From an uncultured Dehalococcoidia bacterium (GTDB lineage Bacteria; Chloroflexota; Dehalococcoidia; Bin125), in the NCBI GenBank assembly GCA_958295515.1, contig CATQGW010000004.1:241127-305126 (forward strand): a stretch of DNA of 64,000 nt, given 5' to 3'. Position numbers and translations under genes: made by a program. Below, in pieces: positions 1 through 8,483 of this stretch; positions within the stretch are counted from its first letter, which is position 1; every line of letters starts with the position of its first letter. The notes under the pieces were generated by a model. The model searched no databases, was not told where the DNA came from, and saw only the letters and a program-made list of their open reading frames with translations.

Positions 1-8
1 TGACCGCG

Positions 9-443
9 ATGGATCACACCTACTTCGACAGCAGCGCTCTAACGAAGCTCGTCCTGAACGAGGAAGAAGACGCCGATGTCGCTGCGGCGGTTCGTCGCCG
101 CGCCCGAACGATGTACACGAGCTGGCTCTCCTACCCGGAAGCCCGCTCTGCGCTGGCGCGGGCACACCGCAGCGGACGCCTCACCGATGCCGAACTCCAA
201 GACGCATGGGACGCCCTGGATGTGTTGTGGCGATCATTCATCCCGATTGAAATCAATCCCACAATCGCCCGCCTCGCCGGCGCGCTCGTTTCGCGCTACC
301 CACTCTCAGGCGCGGACGCCATACACCTCGCCAGCGCCCTGATGCTGCGAATCGAAGAACCAATGACCTTCGCAAGCTGGGACAACCGCCAGATCGAAGC
401 CGCAGAAGCCCTGGGACTGCTCATCCAACCACCCCGCAGCTAA
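9..443 (+). CDS. PIN-domain toxin, VapC-like ribonuclease
   Basis: A 144-residue single-domain PIN protein. PIN toxins are metal-dependent RNases of type II toxin-antitoxin pairs that cleave tRNA or rRNA when the antitoxin is degraded. The acidic PIN residues are visible: D7 in an F-D-S-S-A start, E44 in Y-P-E-A-R, D103 in S-G-A-D-A-I-H and D125 in S-W-D-N-R, so the active site looks intact. The length is typical of VapC. The first three bases of the window are TGA, five bases before the ATG, which fits the stop of an antitoxin gene just outside the window; that gene cannot be seen. The gene could also be a solitary PIN nuclease. Confidence 0.85.
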   Translation: MDHTYFDSSALTKLVLNEEEDADVAAAVRRRARTMYTSWLSYPEARSALARAHRSGRLTDAELQDAWDALDVLWRSFIPIEINPTIARLAGALVSRYPLSGADAIHLASALMLRIEEPMTFASWDNRQIEAAEALGLLIQPPRS

Positions 444-476
444 TCCAAACCCGCATTCCCAACCCCAACACAGTGC

Positions 477-482
477 TAGCCT
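477..482 (+). promoter_or_regulatory. putative -10 element (TAGCCT)
   Basis: TAGCCT lies about 46 bases before the SDR start at 529. It sits in a 13-base context (ACAGYGCTAKCCT) that recurs upstream of the LLM oxidoreductase gene at 15191-15203. No convincing -35 box is visible. Confidence 0.3.
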
Positions 483-528
483 GCCCCCGATCTCGCCGCA
501 CGAACCCCACACGGAGCAGGGATTGAAC

Positions 529-1446
529 ATGGCGCAACACCTTCTGGGCAAAGTCGCCCTCGTCACCGGCGGAGCCGGCGGCATGGGCTCCCACATCTGC
601 AAAACCTTCGCCGAGCAGGGCGCCAAAGTCGTCGTCTGCGACACCGGCTTCGATGTCGAAGGCCGCGCCGGCATGGACCCCTCCAAAGTCCAGGCCGTCG
701 TCGACCAAATCACCGCCGCCGGCGGCGAAGCAATCCCCCTCGCCGGCGACATCGCCGACATGGACACCGCTGAGCGCGCCGTCGCCGTCGCCATCGAAAC
801 CTACGGCGACCTCGACATCCTCGTCTGCGCACACGGCATCCTCCGCGAGCGCATGATCTTCAACATGAGCGAAGAAGAGTGGGACGGCCTCGTCCGCGTT
901 CACCTCAAGGGCTGCTTCGCTCCCACCAAGTTCGCCGCCATCCACTGGCGCGCCAACCGCGACAAAGGCAACCGTCGCATCATCTACTTCACCTCCAGCG
1001 CCGGCGTCCGCGGCGAAGCCGGACAGCCCAACTACTCCGCCGCACACGCCGGCAAAATCGGCCTCTCCCTCTCCAACGCCGAAGCGCTCGAACGCTACGG
1101 CGCGACCAGCAACTGCATCTCCCCCAGCGCCTCCACCCGCATGACCGACCGCGAACGCGGCGTCGATCAAAGCGCACCCGCGCCCAGCCTCGACGCCGCC
1201 GGCAGCCAAATGGACCCCGCCAACGTCGCCCCCGTCGCCGTCTTCCTCGCCTCCGACGCAAGCGCCGAGCTCTCCGGCCGCGTCGTCGGCTCAATGGGCG
1301 GGCGCATCACCATCTGGCGCGAACCCGAGTGGGAACAAACCCTCTGGCACACCGAGCCCTACTGGGACATCGACACCCTCTTCGAAACCATCCCCCACAC
1401 CTTCGAGCTCCAGGGCCTCGGACCGCCGCCGCCCCAATACCCCTAA
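529..1446 (+). CDS. short-chain dehydrogenase/reductase (SDR), copy 1
   Basis: A 305-residue SDR-family NAD(P)-dependent oxidoreductase. The Rossmann motif T-G-G-A-G-G-M-G spans residues 13-20, and a serine pair at 156-157 in the active-site strand matches the catalytic Ser. The Y-x-x-x-K motif is altered: Tyr169 is followed four residues later by His173, with a lysine only at 176. The ATG at 529 was chosen because GGAGCAGG lies eight bases upstream; a TTG two codons earlier is possible. The long C-terminal part after the fold (about residues 230-305) is also present in the next gene, so the two are ancient tandem duplicates. The substrate is unknown; related SDRs act on hydroxyacyl-CoA or steroid-like alcohols. 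Confidence 0.85.
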   Translation: MAQHLLGKVALVTGGAGGMGSHICKTFAEQGAKVVVCDTGFDVEGRAGMDPSKVQAVVDQITAAGGEAIPLAGDIADMDTAERAVAVAIETYGDLDILVCAHGILRERMIFNMSEEEWDGLVRVHLKGCFAPTKFAAIHWRANRDKGNRRIIYFTSSAGVRGEAGQPNYSAAHAGKIGLSLSNAEALERYGATSNCISPSASTRMTDRERGVDQSAPAPSLDAAGSQMDPANVAPVAVFLASDASAELSGRVVGSMGGRITIWREPEWEQTLWHTEPYWDIDTLFETIPHTFELQGLGPPPPQYP

Positions 1447-1497
1447 CCGCGCCCCCTAACCGCGCCTGTCCGAGCGAACCACACGAGGAGGACGACG

Positions 1498-2424
1498 ATG
1501 GCAACCAAACATCTCGAAGGCCGCATCTGCATCATCACCGGCGGCGCCGGCGGCATCGGCTCCAATCTCTGCCGCGTCTTCGGCGAGCAGGGCGCAAAAA
1601 TCGTCGTCGCCGACACCGGCTTCGATGTCGAAGGCCGCTTCGGCATGGACGCCTCCAAAGTCGACGCCGTCGTCGAAGAAGTCCGCGCCGCCGGCGGCGA
1701 AGCCGTCCCCTTCGTCGGCGATGTCGCCGACATGGACACCGCCGAGCAAATGATCCAAACCGCCCTCGACGCGTTCGGCGGCCTCGATGTGCTCGTCTGC
1801 GCACACGGCATCCTGCGCGAGCGCATGATCTTCAACATGCACGAGGACGAGTGGGACGGCCTCGTCCGCGCACACCTCAAGGGCTGCTTCGCCCCCACCA
1901 AATTCGCCTCCATCTACTGGCGCGCCAACCGCGACGGCGAGCACCGCCGAATCATCTACTTCACCTCCGACGCCGGCATCCGCGGCTCCGCCGGCCAGCC
2001 CAACTACTCCGCCGCACACGCCGCCAAGCTCGGCCTCATGCGCAGCAACGTCGGCGCGCTCGAACGCTACGGCGTCACCACCAACTGCATCGCCCCCGGC
2101 GCCTCCACCCGCATGACCGACCGTGGCCGCGGCGTCGAGAGCGACGCCCCCGCCCCCTCCCTCTCCGCCGCCGGCACCGCCCGCGACCCCAAAAACGTCG
2201 CCCCCATCGTCGCCTGGCTCGCCTCCGAACAAAGCGACGCCGCCAACGGCCGCATCTTCGGTGCCAGCGGACACCGCATCTCCCTCTTCAGCGAGCCCGT
2301 CCTCGAGCGCTACCTACACTTCGACGAGCCGCGCATCGACATCGACAAACTCTTCGAAATCTGGCCCCAAACCCTCGCCGCCGGCGGCTACCCCCGCAAC
2401 CAAATCCGCCCCGGCCTCGTCTAA
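1498..2424 (+). CDS. short-chain dehydrogenase/reductase (SDR), copy 2
   Basis: A 308-residue paralogue of the preceding SDR, aligning along the whole length. It has the T-G-G-A-G-G-I-G cofactor motif at 14-21, active-site Ser157 and Tyr170. Like copy 1 it has His (174) instead of Lys four residues after the Tyr, with Lys at 177. The ATG follows a strong GAGGAGG ribosome site. It starts 51 bases after copy 1 stops, so the two are probably co-transcribed and may act on related substrates or form a hetero-oligomer. Downstream is a repeat array rather than another gene. Confidence 0.85.
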   Translation: MATKHLEGRICIITGGAGGIGSNLCRVFGEQGAKIVVADTGFDVEGRFGMDASKVDAVVEEVRAAGGEAVPFVGDVADMDTAEQMIQTALDAFGGLDVLVCAHGILRERMIFNMHEDEWDGLVRAHLKGCFAPTKFASIYWRANRDGEHRRIIYFTSDAGIRGSAGQPNYSAAHAAKLGLMRSNVGALERYGVTTNCIAPGASTRMTDRGRGVESDAPAPSLSAAGTARDPKNVAPIVAWLASEQSDAANGRIFGASGHRISLFSEPVLERYLHFDEPRIDIDKLFEIWPQTLAAGGYPRNQIRPGLV

Positions 2425-2436
2425 CCACCCCAAAAT

Positions 2437-2598
2437 CCACCACACCCGCCCAAAATCTCCACCACACCCGCCCAAAATCTCCACCACACCCGCCCAAAAT
2501 CTCCACCACACCCGCCCAAAATCTCCGTCACGCCCGCGTGAGATCTCCGTCATACCCGCGCTCTAAAGATCCGTCATACCCGCGCTTGCCGCGGGTAT
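2437..2598 (+). repeat. four perfect 22-bp tandem repeats running into a palindromic REP-like element
   Basis: Four exact 22-base copies occupy 2437-2524. They are followed by two diverged half-units beginning CCGTCA (2525-2570) and then a full palindrome at 2576-2598, with arms ATACCCGCG and CGCGGGTAT around a CTTGC loop. The tandem units look like decayed versions of the half-unit. The rest of the gap, 2599-2671, shows nothing clear. Confidence 0.85.
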
Positions 2599-2671
2599 CC
2601 CGCCGTTCACCGCACCCAACATCGCCGAACCACCCAACAAGGACGCCCTCCGCCGCCACCAGCACCCAACC

Positions 2672-2950
2672 TCACCCAGCCCCATCACCCCCAGGCGGCT
2701 CCCCAACATCAGTACCGTGCCTCGGCACCGGACTGGCCAGCGTCGTCGGCTGAGGCAACTGCTGACTCCCCCGCGTCAGCCCGCTCACATAGATCAGCAG
2801 ACTGCCAATGAAATGCAGCAGGTACCCCGCCGCATAAAGCACAAGCGCCACGATGAACCACAGCCCCCGCAGCAAGCCCACGAAGCCGCCCCGCAGCTTG
2901 CCCCGATCCGGCGATGTGCCGCCCGAACCCATCCGCCGCAGACCACTCAT
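2672..2950 (-). CDS. small hypothetical membrane protein
   Basis: A 92-residue protein with one or two hydrophobic segments at about residues 22-58 (from G-G-F-V-G-L-L-R-G-L-W-F to L-I-Y-V-S-G), a basic N-terminus and a Pro/Gly-rich C-terminal tail. Its ATG overlaps the stop of the HhH-GPD gene by four bases (ATGA), so translation is probably coupled. That overlap and the clear membrane segment are the reasons to believe it is real. No family was recognised. Confidence 0.6.
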   Translation of the reverse strand: MSGLRRMGSGGTSPDRGKLRGGFVGLLRGLWFIVALVLYAAGYLLHFIGSLLIYVSGLTRGSQQLPQPTTLASPVPRHGTDVGEPPGGDGAG

Positions 2951-3474
2951 TGCGGCACCTCGATCGGGCTGGCCTCACGCCAGCCTGCGAGCTCCACCCC
3001 GTAGTAGCGACCCAGCAGCAGCACCGCCAGCTGCTGCTTCGCCTTGCCGATCCCCGGCAGCCCGCCCAAACGCTTCATCACCGCCTTCGCGTCCGGCGTG
3101 TCCTCCCAGATCGTCGCCGCGTCCCCGCCCCAGTCCGCAACCAGCGCCTGGCAGGCCTCATGCACCCGCTTACCCATGCTGGCCGGAAAGCGGTGAATCG
3201 CCGGCTTGGCGCGAAAAATCTCGACGAACTCCTCCTGATCCATCGCCGCGATCCGCGCAGGGTCCAAGTGCCCCAGCCGCCGCCGCAACTCCGCCGGCCC
3301 GGCGAACGCGCGCTCCGTCTGAATCTGCTGATCCAGCACAATCCCAATCAGCAGCGCGTTCGCGTCTTCCGCAAGCAGCGAGTTCGCCTCCTCGTCCGCC
3401 GTGAACTTGATCAGCGGCGCGCCCGCCGCATCCCACTCCGGGTTGATCTCCAGATAGCGTTCGGGGTGTCCCAT
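2947..3474 (-). CDS. HhH-GPD-type base-excision DNA repair protein
   Basis: A 175-residue protein resembling DNA glycosylases of the helix-hairpin-helix-GPD superfamily, which remove damaged bases. The hairpin L-P-G-I-G is at residues 139-143 near the C-terminus, and an upstream helical region includes I-V-L-D-Q-Q at 45-50. It is shorter than Nth or AlkA. The lysine and aspartate that serve bifunctional glycosylases are not at the expected spacing after the hairpin; Glu161 is the nearest acidic residue. It may therefore be monofunctional or non-catalytic. The ATG has GGAAGGAG upstream. It follows the glutamate dehydrogenase gene by 44 bases on the same strand and overlaps the next small gene. 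Confidence 0.75.
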   Translation of the reverse strand: MGHPERYLEINPEWDAAGAPLIKFTADEEANSLLAEDANALLIGIVLDQQIQTERAFAGPAELRRRLGHLDPARIAAMDQEEFVEIFRAKPAIHRFPASMGKRVHEACQALVADWGGDAATIWEDTPDAKAVMKRLGGLPGIGKAKQQLAVLLLGRYYGVELAGWREASPIEVPQ

Positions 3475-3518
3475 CGTCGCCGCTCCTTCCGTCGTTTCGT
3501 CTTGTCTGCACGCTTGCC

Positions 3519-4922
3519 TTAGGGGAAGAGTCCCAGCTCCATATAGCTCTGCGCCACCCGCTCCAGCGAAATCAGGTAGGCCGCCGTGCGCAGATCCGGC
3601 AGATCGCGCCGCCGGCGCGTCCTGGACATATTCGCGTAGGACTCTTTCATCGTGTAATCGAGCGCGTTGCGCACGATATCCAGCTCCAGCGGCCCCGCGA
3701 TCACCTGCCGCCGCCGCGCCGCCGGCACACTCACCCCCGTCTGCTCCTCGATCATATTCAGCAGCATCTCGTTCTGCTTCTCCGTCTGCCGCGTCACCAT
3801 CCGATCAAAGGAAACATGCGACAGGTTCTTAATCCACTCAAAATACGAGACCGTCACGCCCCCCGCGTTGAGGTAGAGATCCGGGATCACCGTGACCCCC
3901 CGCTCCCGCAGCACACGGTCCGCTTCCGGCGTCGTCGGTCCGTTCGCCGCCTCGGCGACGACCCGCGCCCGGATCCGCGCCGCGTTGTCGATCGTGATCT
4001 GGTGTTCGAGCGCCGCAGGAATCAAAATGTCGCACTCCTGCTCAAGAATCTCCCGCGACTCGCTGAACACCTGCGCAGCCGGGTACGCCGCCACCCCCCC
4101 GTACTCGCGGCGGTGCCGATCAACCGCCTCGACATCGAGCCCGCTCGGGTCGTAGAGCGCCGCGTCGATCTCGCCGATGCCCACAATCCGCGCCCCCGCC
4201 TCAGCCAGCGACTGCGCCGCATGGAAGCCGACATTCCCCAGCCCCTGAATGATGATCCGCTTACCCGCCACGCCGCCGCGCAGCCCCGACGCCGCGTCTT
4301 CCCCGGAGTCCGCCAGGCAGTTCCGAATGCCGTGATACACCCCCAACCCCGTCGCCTCGCGCCGGCCCGGAATGCCGTGCAGGCTGACCGGCTTGCCCGT
4401 CACGCAGCCCCAGTAGTTGATGTCCTCCGGGTGCAGCACCCGGTACGTGTCGGCGATCCACGCCATCTCCCGCTCGCCCGTGCCGTAGTCCGGCGCCGGC
4501 ACATCAACCGCCGGGCCGATGAAATCCTTCAGATTCAGCTCCACCGTCAGCCGCCGCGTCACCCGCTCGATGAACTCCGGCTCGCGGTCGTGCGGATCAA
4601 TGCACACCCCGCCCTTCGCGCCCCCGAACGGCACATCCACCAGCGCGCACTTGAACGTCATCAACGCCGCCAGACCCATCACCTCGTTGCGGCTGACCAT
4701 CGTGCTGTAGCGGATCCCGCCTTTAGTCGGCAGCCGGTGGTGCGAGTGCTCCGCCCGGTAGGCCTCGATCACCTCCACCTCGCCCTGCTCATTACGCACC
4801 GGAAAATGCATCGTGTAGACGTTGTTACACGTCTTGACCTGAGCGAGCAGCCGCGCGTCATACTCGCTGAACGCCGCCGCAGCGTCGAAGAAGGTGAGAA
4901 AGTCGCTGTAGAGATCGGCCAT
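3519..4922 (-). CDS. gdhA: glutamate dehydrogenase (Glu/Leu/Phe/Val dehydrogenase family)
   Basis: A 467-residue amino-acid dehydrogenase that interconverts glutamate and 2-oxoglutarate plus ammonia. Substrate-site lysines are visible in L-P-T-K-G-G-I-R (K67), T-F-K-C-A (K91) and P-F-G-G-A-K-G-G (K103), with the catalytic Asp in P-A-P-D-Y-G-T. The NAD(P)-binding domain has G-L-G-N-V-G around residue 230. The length is slightly above the usual 410-450. The gene starts 12 bases after the acyl-CoA dehydrogenase stop, so the two probably form an operon. No Shine-Dalgarno is obvious, so it may rely on coupling. Specificity for Glu rather than Leu or Val is an inference. Confidence 0.88.
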   Translation of the reverse strand: MADLYSDFLTFFDAAAAFSEYDARLLAQVKTCNNVYTMHFPVRNEQGEVEVIEAYRAEHSHHRLPTKGGIRYSTMVSRNEVMGLAALMTFKCALVDVPFGGAKGGVCIDPHDREPEFIERVTRRLTVELNLKDFIGPAVDVPAPDYGTGEREMAWIADTYRVLHPEDINYWGCVTGKPVSLHGIPGRREATGLGVYHGIRNCLADSGEDAASGLRGGVAGKRIIIQGLGNVGFHAAQSLAEAGARIVGIGEIDAALYDPSGLDVEAVDRHRREYGGVAAYPAAQVFSESREILEQECDILIPAALEHQITIDNAARIRARVVAEAANGPTTPEADRVLRERGVTVIPDLYLNAGGVTVSYFEWIKNLSHVSFDRMVTRQTEKQNEMLLNMIEEQTGVSVPAARRRQVIAGPLELDIVRNALDYTMKESYANMSRTRRRRDLPDLRTAAYLISLERVAQSYMELGLFP

Positions 4923-4934
4923 CAGCGCTGGCGC

Positions 4935-6107
4935 TCAGGCGCGCGGCATGCCGAGGCCGCGGGTGGCGATGATCCCCCGCTGAATCTCGGAACTCCCCCC
5001 CGCGATCGTCGCCGGCACGCTCGACATGTACTGCTCCGTGAACCAGCCCTTCATCTGCGCATACGGATCCCCCTTACGCAGCGCCCCGAACGAGCCCATC
5101 ACGTTGATCCCGAAGCGCGCGAATTGCTGACTCAGCTCCGAACTGAACATCTTCGCCACGCTCGCCTCGTGATTCGGAGCCAGCCCGCCCTGCTGCATCG
5201 AAAGCACCCGCAGCGAGAGCATCCGCGAGACCTCGATATTGATCGCCACATCCGCCACGCCGTTCTGCTCCCGCTTCTCCACCACGCCGGGCCGCTCCTG
5301 CATCCAGCCCACGAAATCGTCGAAATTGCGCCGCAGCGCCGCCGAGCCGCTCAGCGCCGAGCGCTCGAAATCCATCGTCGCCATCCCCACGTACCAGCCC
5401 CGATTCTCCTCCCCCACACGGTTCTGCACCGGCACCCGCACATCCTCGAAGAAGACCTCGTTGAAGCCGTGCCCCCCGAGCATGTTGATCAGCGGCCGCA
5501 CCGTGATCCCCGGCGTCTGCATATCCACCAGCAGGTACGTGATCCCCCGGTGCTTCGGCGCGTCCGGATCCGTCCGCACCAGCGCGAACATCCAGTCCGC
5601 CCGATGCGCGTTGCTGGTCCAGATCTTCTGCCCGTTAATCACGTAGTCGTCGCCGTCCCGCACCGCGCGCGTCTGCAGCGACGCCAAATCCGAGCCGGAG
5701 CCCGGCTCCGAGTAGCCCTGGCACCACGCCGCGCGCGAGGAAACGATGTCCTCCAGAAAGCTCTCCTTCTGCTCCTCCGTCCCGTACGCCAGCAGCGTCG
5801 GCCCCACATACCCCACCGAGATCAGATCCGGACCGGGCACCCGGTTGTAGGCCAGCTCCTCATTGAAAATCGCCTGCTCAACGAAGCTCAGACCCATCCC
5901 CCCGTGCTCCTTCGGCCACGCCGGCGCCGTCCAGCCCTTCTCCGCGAGCGTCTTGCGCACCCCCTTCGAGAACTCCCACGCCTCGTCCGCCCCCTCTTCG
6001 TCGAGGTCGAATTCCGCGCCGTTCCAGTCCTCGCCGAACTCCTCGGCGATCCAGCCGCGAATCTCCGCCCGCCAGGCCTCTTGCTCGCTGTTGAACTCAA
6101 ACTCCAT
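4935..6107 (-). CDS. acyl-CoA dehydrogenase (FadE-type)
   Basis: A 390-residue flavoprotein of the acyl-CoA dehydrogenase family, which oxidises acyl-CoA to enoyl-CoA and passes electrons to ETF. Signatures include W-C-Q-G-Y-S-E-P-G-S-G-S-D-L-A in the middle domain, the Q-K-I-W-T-S-N-A strand, and the C-terminal A-G-G-S-S-E-I-Q-R-G-I-I-A helix. The family's usual catalytic Glu just before that helix is Gly here, as in many mycobacterial-type FadEs, so the base must lie elsewhere. The ATG is preceded by GAGGAGG. It is first in a run leading into glutamate dehydrogenase. The chain-length preference cannot be told. Confidence 0.88.
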   Translation of the reverse strand: MEFEFNSEQEAWRAEIRGWIAEEFGEDWNGAEFDLDEEGADEAWEFSKGVRKTLAEKGWTAPAWPKEHGGMGLSFVEQAIFNEELAYNRVPGPDLISVGYVGPTLLAYGTEEQKESFLEDIVSSRAAWCQGYSEPGSGSDLASLQTRAVRDGDDYVINGQKIWTSNAHRADWMFALVRTDPDAPKHRGITYLLVDMQTPGITVRPLINMLGGHGFNEVFFEDVRVPVQNRVGEENRGWYVGMATMDFERSALSGSAALRRNFDDFVGWMQERPGVVEKREQNGVADVAINIEVSRMLSLRVLSMQQGGLAPNHEASVAKMFSSELSQQFARFGINVMGSFGALRKGDPYAQMKGWFTEQYMSSVPATIAGGSSEIQRGIIATRGLGMPRA

Positions 6108-6212
6108 CGTGCAGCCTCCTCCATCGGGCGTATCGGGCGCGTTGGCTCCGCCTCAGGCAGTCCTGAGCAGTCTACCCGCCTCCACGCCCCGCGCGTGCAG
6201 CAGACGCCCCAC

Positions 6213-7088
6213 TCAGGCGAGCACCGCTTCGCGGTACTGCCGCACCGCATCAATGTGCTGATCCACCCCCTCAAGCCCCGCCCCCATCGTGGCGATCGAG
6301 ATCGCGGTCGCCCCAATCCCCTCCCAGCGCTCCAGATGAGACCGCCAGAGCTCCGGGTTCCCCCCCGCGAAACGCGCCTGCGGCTCAACCCCGAAGCTCG
6401 CCGCATCGCGCCCCGCATCAGCCAGATAGCCGCGCATCCGCTGCATCTGCTCGCCTGCCTCCTGCGTCGGCGGCGTCACCGGGAACCAACCATCCCCCAT
6501 CCGCGCGCAGCGCCGCAGCTGCGGCTCCGCGTGCCCCCCGAACCACACCTCGATCGGCGCGCTCGGGCGCGGCTCAATCCCCGCCGCCGTCACGCGGTGA
6601 AACTCCCCCTCGAAGTCCACCACCTCTTCCGTCCAGAGCCGCCGCATCAGCTCCACCTGCTCCTCCTGACGCCGCCCCCGGTTGCGGAAATTCTCGCCCA
6701 GCGCCTCGTACTCGACATGATTCCACCCGGAGCCGATCCCCAGCCGAAAGCGATTGCCCGAGAGCACCGCCAGCTGCGCCGCCTGCTTCGCCACCAACGC
6801 CGTCTGCCGCTGCGGCAGCACCAGCACCGCCGTCGCCAGCTTCAGCCGCTCCGTCACCCCCGCGATGTAGCCCAGCGTGACCAACACCTCGTGAAACGGA
6901 TCGTCCTTCGTGTAGGGACCCGTCAGATCGCGGTGAACGCGCGTATCCGCGCCCAGCACGTGGTCGTAGATCAGCAGATGCGCAAAGCCCATCTGCTCCA
7001 CCGCCTGCGCGAAATCGCGGATCGCCCCCGCATCCGATCCAATCTCGTTGGTCGGCAGCACCGCCCCGAGCGTCAATTGCGTCGCCAT
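6213..7088 (-). CDS. LLM-class flavin/F420-dependent oxidoreductase
   Basis: A 291-residue luciferase-like monooxygenase-family TIM-barrel protein. The N-terminal strand carries G-A-V-L-P-T-N-E-I-G, then L-I-Y-D-H-V-L-G, and the barrel has R-L-G-I-G-S-G-W-N-H-V-E-Y-E-A-L-G, typical of the F420-type subgroup. The start was set at the ATG at 7088 because GAGGAGGG precedes it by about eight bases; a TTG eight codons upstream is less likely. It ends about 100 bases before the acyl-CoA dehydrogenase gene on the same strand. The substrate is unknown; relatives act on alcohols, hydroxylated lipids or sulfur compounds. Confidence 0.82.
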   Translation of the reverse strand: MATQLTLGAVLPTNEIGSDAGAIRDFAQAVEQMGFAHLLIYDHVLGADTRVHRDLTGPYTKDDPFHEVLVTLGYIAGVTERLKLATAVLVLPQRQTALVAKQAAQLAVLSGNRFRLGIGSGWNHVEYEALGENFRNRGRRQEEQVELMRRLWTEEVVDFEGEFHRVTAAGIEPRPSAPIEVWFGGHAEPQLRRCARMGDGWFPVTPPTQEAGEQMQRMRGYLADAGRDAASFGVEPQARFAGGNPELWRSHLERWEGIGATAISIATMGAGLEGVDQHIDAVRQYREAVLA

Positions 7089-7157
7089 ATGCACACCCTC
7101 CTCGTGTCCCAATGCTGCCCCTGAGGGTAGCCTGCGAACGCAAACAAGGTGGGAAAT

Positions 7158-8459
7158 ATGAGCAAGCGACTGATCGTCGGACTACTGCTCGCCGCAGCCC
7201 TCGCACTGGCAGCCTGCGGCGACACCCAGGACGACGCCCCCCAACCCGCGCCCCAACAGGCGCCCGCGCAGCAGCAAGAACAGGCGCAGCCCGAACCGCA
7301 GACCACCGCGAGCGAGCAGGACCCGCTCAAAATCGGCCTGCTGCTCGACTTCTCCGGCGGACTCGCCCACTTCTGCGCCGAAATGCGGCTCGGCGTCGAA
7401 CTCGCCATCAAGCATCTCAACGACGCCGGCGGCGTCTTCGGACGCCCCGTCGAACTGATCATCGCCGACACCAAGCTCGAACCCCTCCTCGGCGTCGAAG
7501 AAGCCCGCCGCCTCGTCGAAGTCGAGGGCGTCCACGCCATCGTCGGCGCGCTCTCCAGCGCCGTCACCCTGCCCGTCGCCGAGAGCGTCAGCGCTCCCTC
7601 CAGCATTCCCCAAATCGCCATGGGCACCTCACCCCAACTCAGCATCGCCGATGACGACGACTTCCTCTTCCGCACCACCCTCTCCGACATCAGCCAGGCC
7701 CCCGTGCTGGCCAAACTGATCCGCGACCGCGGCTTCAGCAACGTCGGCGTGATCTACCGCGACGATCCCTGGGGACAAGGCTTCGCCGAGGCCCTCGACA
7801 CCGCCTGGGACGGACAAATCGAGCTCGTCCCCATCGATCCCACCGGATTCAGCTTCCTCTCCGAGCTGCAGCACTCCGCCCGCAACGGCGCGGAAGCCCT
7901 CGTCCTCCTGGCCTTCACCGTCGAGAGCGAAGTCATCCTCCGCGAAGCGATCGAGCACGAGGTCTACGAACAGTTCGTCTTCGGCCCCGTCGGCCGCAGC
8001 ATCTCCCTGCTCAACGCCGTCGGCGTCGAGTATCTGGCCGACATGCACGGCACCGGACCGATCCCCTCCCCGCCGACCGACTCCTCCCGCGCCTGGGCCG
8101 CCGATTTCGAAGCCGAATACGGACGCTCCGTCGCCGAGCCCTACGTCAAAGAGGCCTACGACGCCGTGATCGCCCTCGCCCTCGCCGCGCAAACCGCCGG
8201 CAGCAGCGAGGGCGCGGCAATCCGCGACCAGCTGCGCAACATCGGCGCTGCGCCCGGCGAGGTCGTCATGGCCGGCGCCGCAGGCGTCGCGCGCGGCCTC
8301 GAACTCGCCGCCGAAGGCGTCGAACTCGACTACCAGGGCGCAGCCGTCACGGTCGACTGGGACGAACACGGCGACCTCAGCCGCGGCTACGTCGGCATCT
8401 GGCGCTTCACCCCCGAGAGCGAAATCGAACTCGTCGAAGCCGTCCCCTTCGGACAATAA
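7158..8459 (+). CDS. ABC-transporter substrate-binding lipoprotein (Leu/Ile/Val-type)
   Basis: A 433-residue type I periplasmic-binding protein. Residues 1-21 are a lipoprotein signal with lipobox L-A-A-C-G, followed by a Gln/Pro/Ala-rich linker to about residue 55, then the two-lobed domain starting D-P-L-K-I-G-L-L-L-D-F-S-G. The ATG at 7158 was preferred over a GTG three codons earlier because AAGGTGGG sits just upstream. No permease or ATPase genes are nearby; instead malyl-CoA lyase starts 24 bases downstream. It may bind an acid or amide feeding that enzyme, or act as a sensor. It is divergent from the LLM gene. Confidence 0.85.
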   Translation: MSKRLIVGLLLAAALALAACGDTQDDAPQPAPQQAPAQQQEQAQPEPQTTASEQDPLKIGLLLDFSGGLAHFCAEMRLGVELAIKHLNDAGGVFGRPVELIIADTKLEPLLGVEEARRLVEVEGVHAIVGALSSAVTLPVAESVSAPSSIPQIAMGTSPQLSIADDDDFLFRTTLSDISQAPVLAKLIRDRGFSNVGVIYRDDPWGQGFAEALDTAWDGQIELVPIDPTGFSFLSELQHSARNGAEALVLLAFTVESEVILREAIEHEVYEQFVFGPVGRSISLLNAVGVEYLADMHGTGPIPSPPTDSSRAWAADFEAEYGRSVAEPYVKEAYDAVIALALAAQTAGSSEGAAIRDQLRNIGAAPGEVVMAGAAGVARGLELAAEGVELDYQGAAVTVDWDEHGDLSRGYVGIWRFTPESEIELVEAVPFGQ

Positions 8460-8483
8460 AGCGGACAATCGGAGGACGAACCG

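Noticed and set aside
2437..2524. Possible CRISPR array
   Set aside because: The four 22-base copies are contiguous with no variable spacers and no cas genes nearby.
3816..7124. Very long plus-strand open frame (1,102 codons, rich in Arg, His and Pro)
   Set aside because: It is antisense to glutamate dehydrogenase, acyl-CoA dehydrogenase and an LLM oxidoreductase, has low-complexity Arg/His/Leu composition and matches no family; it is a by-product of high GC.
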